From the NCBI GenBank assembly GCA_016186995.1, contig JACPKQ010000027.1, positions 61,022 to 125,021 on the forward strand: DNA of 64,000 bases, read 5' to 3'. A program made the translations under genes and the position numbers. Position 1 is the stretch's first letter. Each line of letters starts with the position of its first letter. Below are positions 41,775 through 50,763 of this stretch, piece after piece. This DNA is from Deltaproteobacteria bacterium (GTDB lineage Bacteria > Bdellovibrionota > JACOXK01). The notes beneath the pieces were generated by a model, which saw nothing but the letters and a program-made list of their open reading frames with translations, was not told the origin of the DNA and did not search any database.

Positions 41775-42059
41775 TCAAGGGGTTCTACTAGAAAGCCTCA
41801 AAGCCATCTCCTCTTCATAATACTTGCGGTAGAGAACATCCCATTCTCTCCCCCCGGACTGGACAGTGCGCGATTGGGAATCAAGCTTCTTTCGAACAAA
41901 GACATCAATCTCTTCATCAAGCCCTTTATAGTGAAAAATAGAGTTTCGAATTTCCTTTTTAAGAGCACCTTCGTCTTTTAAGAAAGAAACCCCCTTCTCC
42001 CTCAAACGAGTGAGTATAAGATTGGCTATAGAATAAACACGATCTTCCGTTAAATTCAT
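41775..42059 (-). CDS. DUF507 family protein (second of a pair)
   Basis: A 94-residue protein. NLTEDRVYSIANLILTRLREKG and the charged middle (KKEIRNSIFHYKGLDEEIDVFVRKKL) and end (EWDVLYRKYYEEEMAL) match DUF507 as known from Deltaproteobacteria and Aquificae. Function is not established. It overlaps the upstream gene by 4 bp; the two are similar in length and pattern and look like a tandem duplication. Confidence 0.8.
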   Translation of the reverse strand: MNLTEDRVYSIANLILTRLREKGVSFLKDEGALKKEIRNSIFHYKGLDEEIDVFVRKKLDSQSRTVQSGGREWDVLYRKYYEEEMALRLSSRTP

Positions 42060-42325
42060 AAAATAAATTTTTTCTCTTTAGCTATTTTTTTCTTAATCAT
42101 GAGAAACATTTTTCTATGATCAATTTCCTCTCCCATTTGAGAGGAAAGCTCTTGCATCATTTTTTGTACCTGGATGTCAATGGCCCTTTCATCATCGCAA
42201 TTTTTTTGAATGGTATCTTTGATAATTCTCAAGACTTCTTGATTGACTTCAACGCAGTTTTTCTCTGAAAGATTTGAGGCAATCATTTTTGCAATTTGAT
42301 CTATTTGAACTTGAAATAGTGACAT
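42056..42325 (-). CDS. DUF507 family protein (first of a pair)
   Basis: An about 89-residue protein beginning MSLFQVQIDQIAKMIASNL at ATG 42325; an upstream TTG at 42346 is less likely. Its helical layout (RIIKDTIQKNCDDERAIDIQVQKMMQEL) parallels the next gene. Both are translationally coupled. DUF507 proteins are commonly found as such pairs. No function is known. Confidence 0.72.
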   Translation of the reverse strand: MSLFQVQIDQIAKMIASNLSEKNCVEVNQEVLRIIKDTIQKNCDDERAIDIQVQKMMQELSSQMGEEIDHRKMFLMIKKKIAKEKKFIL

Positions 42326-42393
42326 AAAATTACCCCATCGTGACAATGTGAAGAAATAGCAGTATCTGAAGTGTAAGTAAAGCTTGGGATAAA

Positions 42394-44658
42394 ATGTTCA
42401 ACATGCCTTTTTTGAAAAATATAAAACATGCTTTTTATATATCTCTCTTTCTTATTTTCTTTCTGATTATTTCATTTGTTCTCTACTATCAACATTTAAA
42501 CCGTATTATTATTACAAGATTTGAAACAAAAAAGTGGGAAATTCCTTCAAAAGTTTTTTCGAGTTCTTATCTCATCTATCCAGGTCAAATTCTTTTAAAT
42601 GATCTCTTTTTTGAAAGATTAGAAAGGCTCGGATATCAGAAAACGGACTCTTACAGCCTCAAACCAGGTGAGTATCGACTTTTAGATCTAAAACTTGAAA
42701 TATTCTTACACCCTATTTTTCTACCTCAAAAAATAAAAGCCCCTCAAAAGGTGCTCATCCATTTTGATGACACCCATACAGTTCACAATATTGTTGACCC
42801 CGCAAGGGAAGTGCAACTTCCTTCAATTGAGCTTGAGCCAGAACTCATTGCTCTTCTTTTTAAAGAAAATGCGGAAGAAAGAAGAATTGTAAGACTTCAA
42901 GATATTCCTCCTGATCTCCTTCAAGCTATTTTAGCCATCGAAGATGAACGGTTTTTAGAACATAAGGGTATCGACCCACAAGGTATTTTAAGAGCGCTTC
43001 TTCAAAATCTTAAAAAAGGAAGGTTTGCACAGGGTGGTAGCACCCTCACCCAACAACTGGTTAAGAATTTCTTCCTTAATCAGAAAAAAACTTTGAGAAG
43101 AAAAATAACTGAAGTCTTTATGGCTTTTATGATCGAAAATAAATATTCAAAAGATGAAATTTTAGAAACATATATTAATGAAATTTACTTTGGGAATCGT
43201 GGCCCTGTCGCTATTCATGGTGTTGCAGAAGCTGCACTGTTTTATTTTTCGAAAGATCTTAAAAATCTTTCTCTCTCGGAAGGCGCGCTTCTGGCAGGCA
43301 TGATTCAAGCACCTAATCGCTATTCCCCACTTAAAAACCTTGAGCGATCCATCACAAGAAGAAACACCGTCCTTAAAAAAATGCTTGAGCTTAAAAAAAT
43401 TACTCGAAATGAGTACATCCAAGCAAAAAAAGAAAAAATTCTTTTACAACCTTCTGCCCTCAATGTAGGGAAACAAGCTCCCTTCTTCATTGACTATGTT
43501 TATAAAGAACTTGAGCGGAAATACTCACAAGAAGCTCTCAACTCAGAAGGACTGACTATTTTTACAACGCTTGATGTATCTTTTCAAAATGCAGCTCAAA
43601 AAATAGCAGAGAATCATTTAAGTTATTTAGAATCAACAGAACCTAACCTTAAAGATATCGATGAAAAACTCCAGGTAGCGCTTTTAAGTATGGAACCCTA
43701 TACAGGATATATAAAAACTCTTCTTGGGGGAAGAAATTACCAAGAAACTCAATTTAACCGCGTTTTTCAGGCAAAACGCCAACCTGGATCATTGTTTAAA
43801 CCTTTTATTTACACAACTGCTTTTGAGCTCTTCCCACAAAAATATACTTTAACGACACGACTGTATGACGAACCTTTTCTCCTTCACTATGAAGGTCAAA
43901 CATGGTCTCCACAAAACTATGATGAAACTTATAAAGGCCCTATTCTTTTAAGAGAAGCTCTCGAACAATCCATTAATGTTCCTTCTGCAAAGTTGGCATG
44001 GGAAGTAGGAATTTCAAACATTATTAAAACAGCTCATAAAATGGGAATTGAAAGCAACCTTCCCACAGTGCCCTCTCTTGCGTTAGGAACTGCTGAAGTA
44101 AGCCCCATTGAAATCACCGTTGCTTATGCCACTCTTGCAAATGAAGGATTTAAGACCCATCCAACAGCAATTAAAAAAGTAATGGATCGTCACGGTCATG
44201 TTCTTGAAAAAAGAGATATAGAAATAAAACAAATTTTAAAACCTGAAACAGCATACCTCATGACTTATTTGCTTCAAGGGGTTCTTGAACGTGGTACGGG
44301 AAGGTTTGCCCGCGACATGGGTTTTACACAAAATGCCTCAGGCAAAACAGGAACAACCTCTGATTTTAATGATGCTTGGTTCGTGGGTTATACCCCAGAT
44401 CTTGTAACAACCGTATGGGTGGGCTTTGATAAAGAAAATAAAGTAGGGCTTACAGGAGCGAGAGCCGCTTTGCCCATATGGACACTTTATATGAAAGAAG
44501 CCCATAAAGACAGAAAAACAAAAGATTTCACGCCTCCGGCTTCACTTATTTTCAAAAATATAGATCCAAACATCGGATGTCTTGTGAAAAGTGGAAAAGA
44601 GCCTTATTTTAAAGAGGCCTTTATAAAAGGTACAGAACCTAAAGAATATTGTGAATAA
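42394..44658 (+). CDS. mrcB: Class A penicillin-binding protein (PBP1b-like)
   Basis: A 754-residue bifunctional peptidoglycan synthase with one N-terminal membrane helix. A UB2H-like region (VFSSSYLIYPGQILL, LERLGYQ) as in PBP1b precedes the GT51 transglycosylase (EDERFLEHKGIDPQGILRA, GGSTLTQQLVKNFFL). The transpeptidase shows SLFK (catalytic Ser), SIN and KTGTTSDFNDAW. It polymerises lipid II and cross-links stem peptides on the outer face of the inner membrane. The ATG at 42394 or 42403 may be used. A palindrome follows at 44684. Transcribed away from the DUF507 pair. Confidence 0.93.
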   Translation: MFNMPFLKNIKHAFYISLFLIFFLIISFVLYYQHLNRIIITRFETKKWEIPSKVFSSSYLIYPGQILLNDLFFERLERLGYQKTDSYSLKPGEYRLLDLKLEIFLHPIFLPQKIKAPQKVLIHFDDTHTVHNIVDPAREVQLPSIELEPELIALLFKENAEERRIVRLQDIPPDLLQAILAIEDERFLEHKGIDPQGILRALLQNLKKGRFAQGGSTLTQQLVKNFFLNQKKTLRRKITEVFMAFMIENKYSKDEILETYINEIYFGNRGPVAIHGVAEAALFYFSKDLKNLSLSEGALLAGMIQAPNRYSPLKNLERSITRRNTVLKKMLELKKITRNEYIQAKKEKILLQPSALNVGKQAPFFIDYVYKELERKYSQEALNSEGLTIFTTLDVSFQNAAQKIAENHLSYLESTEPNLKDIDEKLQVALLSMEPYTGYIKTLLGGRNYQETQFNRVFQAKRQPGSLFKPFIYTTAFELFPQKYTLTTRLYDEPFLLHYEGQTWSPQNYDETYKGPILLREALEQSINVPSAKLAWEVGISNIIKTAHKMGIESNLPTVPSLALGTAEVSPIEITVAYATLANEGFKTHPTAIKKVMDRHGHVLEKRDIEIKQILKPETAYLMTYLLQGVLERGTGRFARDMGFTQNASGKTGTTSDFNDAWFVGYTPDLVTTVWVGFDKENKVGLTGARAALPIWTLYMKEAHKDRKTKDFTPPASLIFKNIDPNIGCLVKSGKEPYFKEAFIKGTEPKEYCE

Positions 44659-44683
44659 GTTTTTTATAAGGTGATTATATTAT

Positions 44684-44714
44684 AAGAGATAGGGAAGTAC
44701 TATCCCTATCTCTT
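44684..44714. repeat. Solo MITE-2 terminal repeats
   Basis: AAGAGATAGGGAAGTACTAT-CCCTATCTCTT is a 31-bp palindrome made only of the MITE-2 end sequences, with no core. It could be a deletion product, and it may act as a hairpin at the end of the PBP transcript. Confidence 0.6.
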
Positions 44715-44746
44715 AAACTAAATTACGTTATGTAAACAGAAACAAA

Positions 44747-45256
44747 ATGATGAGATCAAAAAAAATAATTCTATTATTATTGCTGACCACTTCATGTTCT
44801 TTCTTTGAAAGAAAAAGTATTTACAACACTCAGCTTGATTTTGAACCTCAAACACAACAAGAAATTTCAGCGCTTCTCACAATTGAAGAGGGGGTTCTAG
44901 CTCTTTCAGAGAAAAACATTCTCAACGCAAAAAAAAACTTTGAAAATGCAATTGTGATAGATAGGAAAAACCCCTATTCTTATTTTTTTCTTGGGGTGAT
45001 TGCAATTCGAGAAGAAAACCCACAAAAGGCCTTAGGTTACTTTCAAAGAACACTTTCACTTTTACAAAATAAAGACTTTTGGCTTGCACAAACTTATAAA
45101 TATTTAGGAATCTCTAACTATATTCTTGAACAAAATAAAACAGCACAAAGTTTTTTTATAAAATCACAAACTCTAAATTCGGAAGATAAAGAGGTAGAAG
45201 AATATCTTAAGCTTCTTCTGGATTCTTCCCCCGGATCAAGTTCGGGGTCAGAATGA
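44747..45256 (+). CDS. TPR lipoprotein
   Basis: A 169-residue protein with signal peptide and lipobox (LTTSC, Cys about 17), followed by two to three TPR units (ALSEKNILNAKKNFENAIVIDRKNPYSYFFLGVIAIREENPQKAL in parts, then YKYLGISNYILEQNKTAQSFFIKSQTL). Such lipoproteins often assist outer-membrane or cell-wall complexes. Its position directly after the PBP gene suggests, without proof, a role as its partner. The last about 11 residues (SSPGSSSGSE) are encoded by a palindromic repeat. Confidence 0.78.
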   Translation: MMRSKKIILLLLLTTSCSFFERKSIYNTQLDFEPQTQQEISALLTIEEGVLALSEKNILNAKKNFENAIVIDRKNPYSYFFLGVIAIREENPQKALGYFQRTLSLLQNKDFWLAQTYKYLGISNYILEQNKTAQSFFIKSQTLNSEDKEVEEYLKLLLDSSPGSSSGSE

Positions 45257-45259
45257 CAG
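45216..45259. repeat. Palindromic repeat forming the TPR lipoprotein C-terminus
   Basis: TTCTGGATTCTTCCCCCGGA-TCAAGTTCGGGGTCAGAATGACAG. Same group as the units at 14337 and 39547. The gene stop (TGA of AATGACAG) is inside it. Confidence 0.7.
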
Positions 45260-45272
45260 GCTTCGAAGCCAT

Positions 45273-48002
45273 TTACTGAACACTTTGACTTATGATTTCA
45301 ATAAATTTTGAAGATTCTTGAGCAGAAAACTGATTGTTATCTTCTGGGTCAAAACCATAAAGACGAAAAACAAGTTGATTTAAAATTCTAAAAATATCTC
45401 CCTTCCATTTTTCAAGCTCCATCCACTTTTGAAAAATTTCGTCTTTAAAACCAAGAAAAACTTTAAGATCTTTAGGTAAATAAATGCCCTGTTCCATTTC
45501 ATCCCAATAAAGATTTTCACGCCCCTCTAACTCTGCTTCCAAAATTGAGAGGTAAACAGAATCTGCAAAAATTTTAAGAAATTGACTGTCTAAAGAAATA
45601 ATTTGAAGAAAATCTTCTTCTGATTCAGGATGTTTAAGTCTTCGTGCTTTAAGAAAACAAAAATTCTTAATATCTTTGCAGTCCATTTCTACAAAAACAT
45701 GAGGGTGGTTTTGAAGAGGGCTTTGTTCTTGAAGCGTAAAAATATCTTTTATTCTCTTCCAATTTGTTTTTCCTTCAGTTTGAAAATCTAAGTATTTTTT
45801 TATTTGTTCTTCGACTCGACATTCTTCATCAAAAAGTTTCTGCATCATCTCATAAACAACTTGGGTGTTTCCATATTTTAATTCTAACAACAGCCCAGCC
45901 TCTAAATAAGAAGCGTCTCTCCTGCCAATGGCCGCAAAAAACTGTCCAATTTTTTCTTCTGAAAAATTTTCTTGTATTTTTGAAGACTCACATGAAGGTA
46001 AAGGAATCTGGTAGAGATCACTCTGTGTAAAAGATTTCCTCGATACAGCAGAAAGACACTGTGTTTTATACCAAAACTTAAGGAGTTTTGAATTGAGCAC
46101 AATATTAAGAAGTTTAGGAGTCAAAACATGTGAAGCCTTTTGATAAATAAAAAATTGAAAATCTTTCTTCAGCTCTAAGTCACTTCGCTGATATTGAAAA
46201 TCAGTACCTAAAACCCCTACTTTGTCAGTTGGAATAAGATTGAGAAGATTTTCATCTTCTTCTTGTTGAAAAAGATTTGGATTTTTAACAGTAAAAAGCG
46301 AACTTAAAGGGGGCTTTTTATCCCTTATCTTTTTCAAAATAGGAACATAGGTAAATTCTTCAAGTGAACTCCAGGGAGTTTCAGATAAATCCTGCTGGAG
46401 TACTGGACCAAAAAAAATCTCCATTCTATCATCTGAAATAAGTGAGCCCACTTCACAAACTTCTTGAATGGCTTTATCTACATAATTTAAATCTTCAAAA
46501 TTAAATGTTGATTTTAGCTTACACAGTTTAATTCTATGAGAATCCCTTTCTTCTTTATTCTGACATTTTTCAAAGACGAAAAGATAACGCGGACTTAAAT
46601 GAACACCTAAATCAAAAATACAAAGAACTTTGCTATGTTCTAATAAATATCTTCTAAGTTTCTTTGCCCCTAAAAGCCTAGGCCAGTATTCATCACTCAA
46701 GGCAAAAAGCTTTCCCCCTTCACGAAGCTTTGAAAGCCCAATCATATAATACCAAGAAGAGGCAATCATATCTGTTTCATAAAAGGCCTTGAGCTCAGGA
46801 TAAATTTCCATATATGTTTTAAGATCGCTCTCGTTTTGTTTTGAAGTACACACAATAGTAAAATCAACTTTCTGAGTGTTTTTGACAAAATCATATATTT
46901 TTTTACAATCTCCTTGAGGGTGCTCGATATTTGCAAAACTTTCTTCTTCTGTAAGTAGCTGAGTATCCAACGTACCTGGAATATTGTTTTGATGCACTAA
47001 TCGAAAAGGGTGATAGTGTAAAAGAGAACCCCTTTTAAAAGATTGAATATCCGACATTTCCCACACTAATGTCATTTCAAGAAAGTAAAAAGAAAAAAGA
47101 TCTTTCTCGATAGCTGTAAAATGTTCTGTTAAAAATTCAAATTGCAGATGAGAATTTGATACGGTTTTTTTTATAATAGCAGCAAACTCAGACAAAAACT
47201 GCCCAGAGCCGGCACATAAGTTTAAAATAGATTTTGTCTTTTCATAATGTCCTACCTTGCGTACCAACCCCCCTCTCTCTATCTGCTTTCCAATAAATTC
47301 AACCAATGGAATGGATAACGTTTTTATTTTTAAGGGATCTGCAAAACACTGACAAAAATGTTCAAAAATTTGAGGTATGAAATGGTGCGGATTTTCACGA
47401 AGTTTTGTATCTTCTAAAATTTTCCAATAGTGCTTAATATCTTCTTCACTAAATCTCAACCAACTGTAAGCATTTTGTTTTGAAAAAAGCCATATTTGTC
47501 TTTGAGCTATAAGATTTGCTTCAATTTGAAATAATTTTTTAGAGATGAGTAAATGGTAATCTGTTCTTAAATCCTCTTCATGGATAATTCCTAAATGAAG
47601 CCAGTACTTCAGTAAACATATTTTTGCTAAATTGAAATAACAAGTGCGATAAAGATAAAGGGAAAAAACCTCTTGCTTTTCCTTACTTTCGAACAATTCC
47701 TCTTCTCGAAACTGCCAATCAAGTTTTCTTCTAAAAAGTTTAAAACTAAGAGCTTCAAGCTCTAAAAGTATCGTTTTCTTTCGAGAAGGATTAAGATCAA
47801 AAACTTTATTTTGATTGAGGCCGATTTTTTTATAAATATCTGAAACAAGAGATTCTATCGTTTTGTAGAAATCGTAAGTCTCCCCCTTAAGGGAAAAACC
47901 AAACTGATACCCTTCTAATTTCTGGGACGGACAGGGTTTTTGTACTCCAACATCACAACTTCGGTGGCCTTCCGTTCCCTTTTCTTCTGTAGAGAACTGC
48001 AA
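45273..48002 (-). CDS. DNA-methyltransferase-like protein lacking the NPPY motif
   Basis: A 909-residue protein with the layout of Eco57I/TaqI-type N6-adenine methyltransferases: a helical N-terminal part (1-240), a Rossmann-like centre, a target-recognition-like region (PKLLNIVLNSKLLKFWYKTQ, about 650-700) and a C-terminal LVFRLYGFDPED motif. Motif I is NLCAGSGQF (261-269), a degenerate form of DPACGSG. Where motif IV (NPPY) is expected, the protein has IVCTSKQNES (about 383-392). It should therefore be unable to methylate adenine by the usual mechanism. No restriction or defence partner lies nearby. The function is unknown. The first 30 residues are unlike the rest, so a later start is possible. 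Confidence 0.7.
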   Translation of the reverse strand: MQFSTEEKGTEGHRSCDVGVQKPCPSQKLEGYQFGFSLKGETYDFYKTIESLVSDIYKKIGLNQNKVFDLNPSRKKTILLELEALSFKLFRRKLDWQFREEELFESKEKQEVFSLYLYRTCYFNLAKICLLKYWLHLGIIHEEDLRTDYHLLISKKLFQIEANLIAQRQIWLFSKQNAYSWLRFSEEDIKHYWKILEDTKLRENPHHFIPQIFEHFCQCFADPLKIKTLSIPLVEFIGKQIERGGLVRKVGHYEKTKSILNLCAGSGQFLSEFAAIIKKTVSNSHLQFEFLTEHFTAIEKDLFSFYFLEMTLVWEMSDIQSFKRGSLLHYHPFRLVHQNNIPGTLDTQLLTEEESFANIEHPQGDCKKIYDFVKNTQKVDFTIVCTSKQNESDLKTYMEIYPELKAFYETDMIASSWYYMIGLSKLREGGKLFALSDEYWPRLLGAKKLRRYLLEHSKVLCIFDLGVHLSPRYLFVFEKCQNKEERDSHRIKLCKLKSTFNFEDLNYVDKAIQEVCEVGSLISDDRMEIFFGPVLQQDLSETPWSSLEEFTYVPILKKIRDKKPPLSSLFTVKNPNLFQQEEDENLLNLIPTDKVGVLGTDFQYQRSDLELKKDFQFFIYQKASHVLTPKLLNIVLNSKLLKFWYKTQCLSAVSRKSFTQSDLYQIPLPSCESSKIQENFSEEKIGQFFAAIGRRDASYLEAGLLLELKYGNTQVVYEMMQKLFDEECRVEEQIKKYLDFQTEGKTNWKRIKDIFTLQEQSPLQNHPHVFVEMDCKDIKNFCFLKARRLKHPESEEDFLQIISLDSQFLKIFADSVYLSILEAELEGRENLYWDEMEQGIYLPKDLKVFLGFKDEIFQKWMELEKWKGDIFRILNQLVFRLYGFDPEDNNQFSAQESSKFIEIISQSVQ

Positions 48003-48124
48003 TGGAAAAACCTCATCGTACTTTAATGCTGGACTGTCAAATTTTACAACTCACTTGAACAAAGTGACTATAACTTAGGAATAAATAAATGACCAGGGAA
48101 AATAATGATTAAATATTGTGCGGG

Positions 48125-49597
48125 TTATAGGGATTTTTCGATTAACTCAATGAGATCATGATCTGCTCTTTTTTCTGCTTCTTTAAATGAACTGCCCAAA
48201 GCGATGACATCGCACTTGGCAACAGGTTTCATGCAGGCTGTGTTATAAAAAAGAAAATGTCCTTTTTGATTGTGAGGTTGATACAGTTCCTCTCTTCGAA
48301 AAATAGAAAGAAATTTTTTGAAAGAAAGTCCTTTGAGTTTGGGATGGATCACATCAATAGCTTTGTAACTTAATTTATGATGATTTCCAAAAAGTCGATT
48401 CATAAAAGACATAGGAAGCGAAGTTCCTCCCCATCTTCCATTACACTCAACTAACTGAATTTCACATTGGTCATAAGAATCACCACAAACAATAAGATCA
48501 AAAGAACAACGCCCTACATACCCTAAATATTGGAAAAAAAGTGCCATCAAAAAAGTTTTTTTAGCAATGAGGTCGTTCAACCTTGAAGGTAACGTAGAAG
48601 GACGACTTCCTTGAAAGATTTTAGTTTCACCTTGAAGAAATTGTTCAAAAATACCTTCAATAATAGGATACCCTTCACGTGGGTGCGGAATCCAGACTTG
48701 AGCGGAAGGAGATGTTAAAACATTTTCTCTCCACTGAACAGCACAAACAGTATCCCCATCTGTCCAATCATGTCTTGCAAGATCTAAATAAATTTTTTCT
48801 TTAAGTTCTTCATCCGAAAGAGCTTTGAGATTTTCAGATCTGTAAACAATGTTACCCATAGCAGAAGCATAATCTGCAATCTTAAGTGCCACTTTTGGAA
48901 ACTGAGGAATGAGAACTTTGAGACAATCAACAATGGCTTCTAAATGATTAGCCCACTTTGCTTGAGGAACCTCATTGCTGCCTAAAATTTTCCTTACAAA
49001 ATAAGTAAAGAAAGCTTTATCATTAGCCCATTTACAAACATAAGGAGGTGGCGCAAAAACTTTTATTTTTCTTCCCACCTTTTTGGAAAGATCGATAGCT
49101 ACTTCCCACACATCTTTCACCCCCATATAAGGGTGAAGGTATTCAATTTTTTTCTTTTTTACTTCTTTGGCTAATTTATCTAAAGAATGTTGGTGACTGG
49201 AAATTTTTTTAGCAATAAGAAAATTATGGTACTTTTTTTCTTCAATAGGAACATAAGTAGGCCTCCCAATACCTAAATATTTTTCATCATAATCTTCCAA
49301 AGCTGGATCAAGTGGAAATGTACCACAAATAATGTCAGAACTTCCTGCTAAAACACGAAGACGATACTGATAAAACTCAACTCCAATAATATTATCTAAA
49401 AAGGGAATACCGCTAAAATCACACACAACAAGAGAAGGGGTATCAGATTGTGTGTCAGTTACCTGATAAGGAATATATCGTTTTTTTAGATCTTGAATAT
49501 GACTTCTTTCCAAAAAGGAGGAAGCAAGCTTTTCGATATGACTTCTCTCATCCTCACTTGGAATAAACTCATAAAGTGGGCTTAAAACTATCTTCAT
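48125..49597 (-). CDS. ATP-grasp protein (preATP-grasp/PGM1-like ligase)
   Basis: A 490-residue protein whose C-terminal half carries ATP-grasp signatures, notably VECNGRWGGTSLPMSF (metal-binding Glu/Asn) preceded by GRCSFDLIVCG; the N-terminal half is a preATP-grasp Rossmann-like region (PSLVVCDFSGIPF, LAGSSDIICGTF). Enzymes of this class join carboxylates to amines, often in peptide natural products. The substrate is unknown. It lies 122 bp upstream of the methyltransferase-like gene on the same strand, and the two may form a unit. There is no signal peptide. Confidence 0.7.
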   Translation of the reverse strand: MKIVLSPLYEFIPSEDERSHIEKLASSFLERSHIQDLKKRYIPYQVTDTQSDTPSLVVCDFSGIPFLDNIIGVEFYQYRLRVLAGSSDIICGTFPLDPALEDYDEKYLGIGRPTYVPIEEKKYHNFLIAKKISSHQHSLDKLAKEVKKKKIEYLHPYMGVKDVWEVAIDLSKKVGRKIKVFAPPPYVCKWANDKAFFTYFVRKILGSNEVPQAKWANHLEAIVDCLKVLIPQFPKVALKIADYASAMGNIVYRSENLKALSDEELKEKIYLDLARHDWTDGDTVCAVQWRENVLTSPSAQVWIPHPREGYPIIEGIFEQFLQGETKIFQGSRPSTLPSRLNDLIAKKTFLMALFFQYLGYVGRCSFDLIVCGDSYDQCEIQLVECNGRWGGTSLPMSFMNRLFGNHHKLSYKAIDVIHPKLKGLSFKKFLSIFRREELYQPHNQKGHFLFYNTACMKPVAKCDVIALGSSFKEAEKRADHDLIELIEKSL

Positions 49598-49706
49598 CAG
49601 GCACTTTATCGTCTTATCTATAAAAAATCTTAATGGTTATTATGGTTTAGGCTTGGTGTTAAAGGGTCATTATGAGACCTACAAGACTTATGATATAAGC
49701 GCCTCC

Positions 49707-50267
49707 ATGAGAATTACAGGGGGTATTTTTAGAAGTTTGTCCTTAGATTATACTCACAACAAATGGGTACGCCCCACTTCTGACAAAGTAAGACAAGCTG
49801 TTTTTAATATGTTGGGAAGCTTGGAAGGCAAAACTTTTGCTGATGTATTTTCTGGAACAGGGAGTGTAGGGCTTGAAGCCTTAAGCCGAGGGGCTTCTTA
49901 CGTCTTTTTTTTAGACCATAACCCAGAGCTTATTAAAAAAAATATAACTAAAATAAAAGCTTTAAATTACAAAATTTTAGGGGGTAGACTCCCACAATCT
50001 TTGAAAAAACTAGATTTCCGCCCTGATATTTACTTTATTGATCCACCCTTTCATGATTTAAAAATTTTAGAACAAACCCTTTTAGCTTTGGAAGACTTCT
50101 CTCATCCTGAAACCCTTTTCATTGTACAACAAAGTTCACGCATTCAAAGCCCAAGAAAAACACTTCACATTGTGAAAGAAAAAAACTATGGTGAAAGTAA
50201 AATTATTTTTTATAAACGGAAAGAATTGGAGTGCATCCAAGGAAATGGTTTGACGTATCAAAGATGA
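49707..50267 (+). CDS. rsmD: 16S rRNA (guanine966-N2)-methyltransferase
   Basis: A 186-residue protein when started at ATG 49707 (MRITGGIFRS, the usual RsmD opening); an upstream TTG would add a meaningless tail. VRPTSDKVRQAVFNML, the SAM motif FADVFSGTGSVGLEALSRGA and the catalytic motif IYFIDPPFHD are diagnostic. It methylates G966 in the P-site region of 16S rRNA. coaD follows 16 bp later, the widely conserved rsmD-coaD order. Confidence 0.94.
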   Translation: MRITGGIFRSLSLDYTHNKWVRPTSDKVRQAVFNMLGSLEGKTFADVFSGTGSVGLEALSRGASYVFFLDHNPELIKKNITKIKALNYKILGGRLPQSLKKLDFRPDIYFIDPPFHDLKILEQTLLALEDFSHPETLFIVQQSSRIQSPRKTLHIVKEKNYGESKIIFYKRKELECIQGNGLTYQR

Positions 50268-50283
50268 CAAAGGGTGTAAAAAT

Positions 50284-50763
50284 ATGAAAAAAATTGCTGT
50301 CTTTCCAGGTTCTTTTGATCCTATAACAAACGGGCACTTAAATCTTATTGAAAGGGCCTCCGCTCTTTTTGATAAACTTATTATATTGATCGCTGAATCT
50401 CCGGATAAAAAAACTCTTTTTACGGTACAAGAACGAACAGAAATGATTGAAAAAGTATGTGAAAAATTTACCCATGTTGAAGTAGATTCTACCTCAGGAC
50501 TTCTTGTGAATTACGCACAGAAAAAAGGGGCATGTGTTGTTGTTCGTGGGCTTCGTGCCACAAGCGATTTTGAGTATGAATTCCAAATGGCTTCTATGAA
50601 TAAAAAATTAAATCCGAAAATTGAAACATTTTTTATGATGACAGGAGAAAAATATTTTTACATTAGTTCACGTACCATTAAAGAAGTTGTCAGTCTCGGG
50701 GGGAGTATTGACAGCTTTGTCCCTCAAATTGTAGCACAAAAACTTAAAGAAAAATTCTCATGA
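50284..50763 (+). CDS. coaD: Phosphopantetheine adenylyltransferase
   Basis: A 159-residue enzyme for the fourth step of CoA synthesis. FPGSFDPITNGHLNLIERA holds the TxGH nucleotidyl-transfer motif, VVVRGLRATSDFEYEFQMASMN and ISSRTIKEVVSLGG are the conserved later motifs. Standard length. It overlaps the aminotransferase gene by 4 bp. The first enzyme of the same pathway (CoaX) is at 18053. Confidence 0.96.
   Translation: MKKIAVFPGSFDPITNGHLNLIERASALFDKLIILIAESPDKKTLFTVQERTEMIEKVCEKFTHVEVDSTSGLLVNYAQKKGACVVVRGLRATSDFEYEFQMASMNKKLNPKIETFFMMTGEKYFYISSRTIKEVVSLGGSIDSFVPQIVAQKLKEKFS

Noticed and set aside
45273-49597. Restriction-modification or BREX-type defence island
   Set aside because: There is no endonuclease, helicase or other defence gene near, and the methyltransferase-like protein lacks its catalytic motif.
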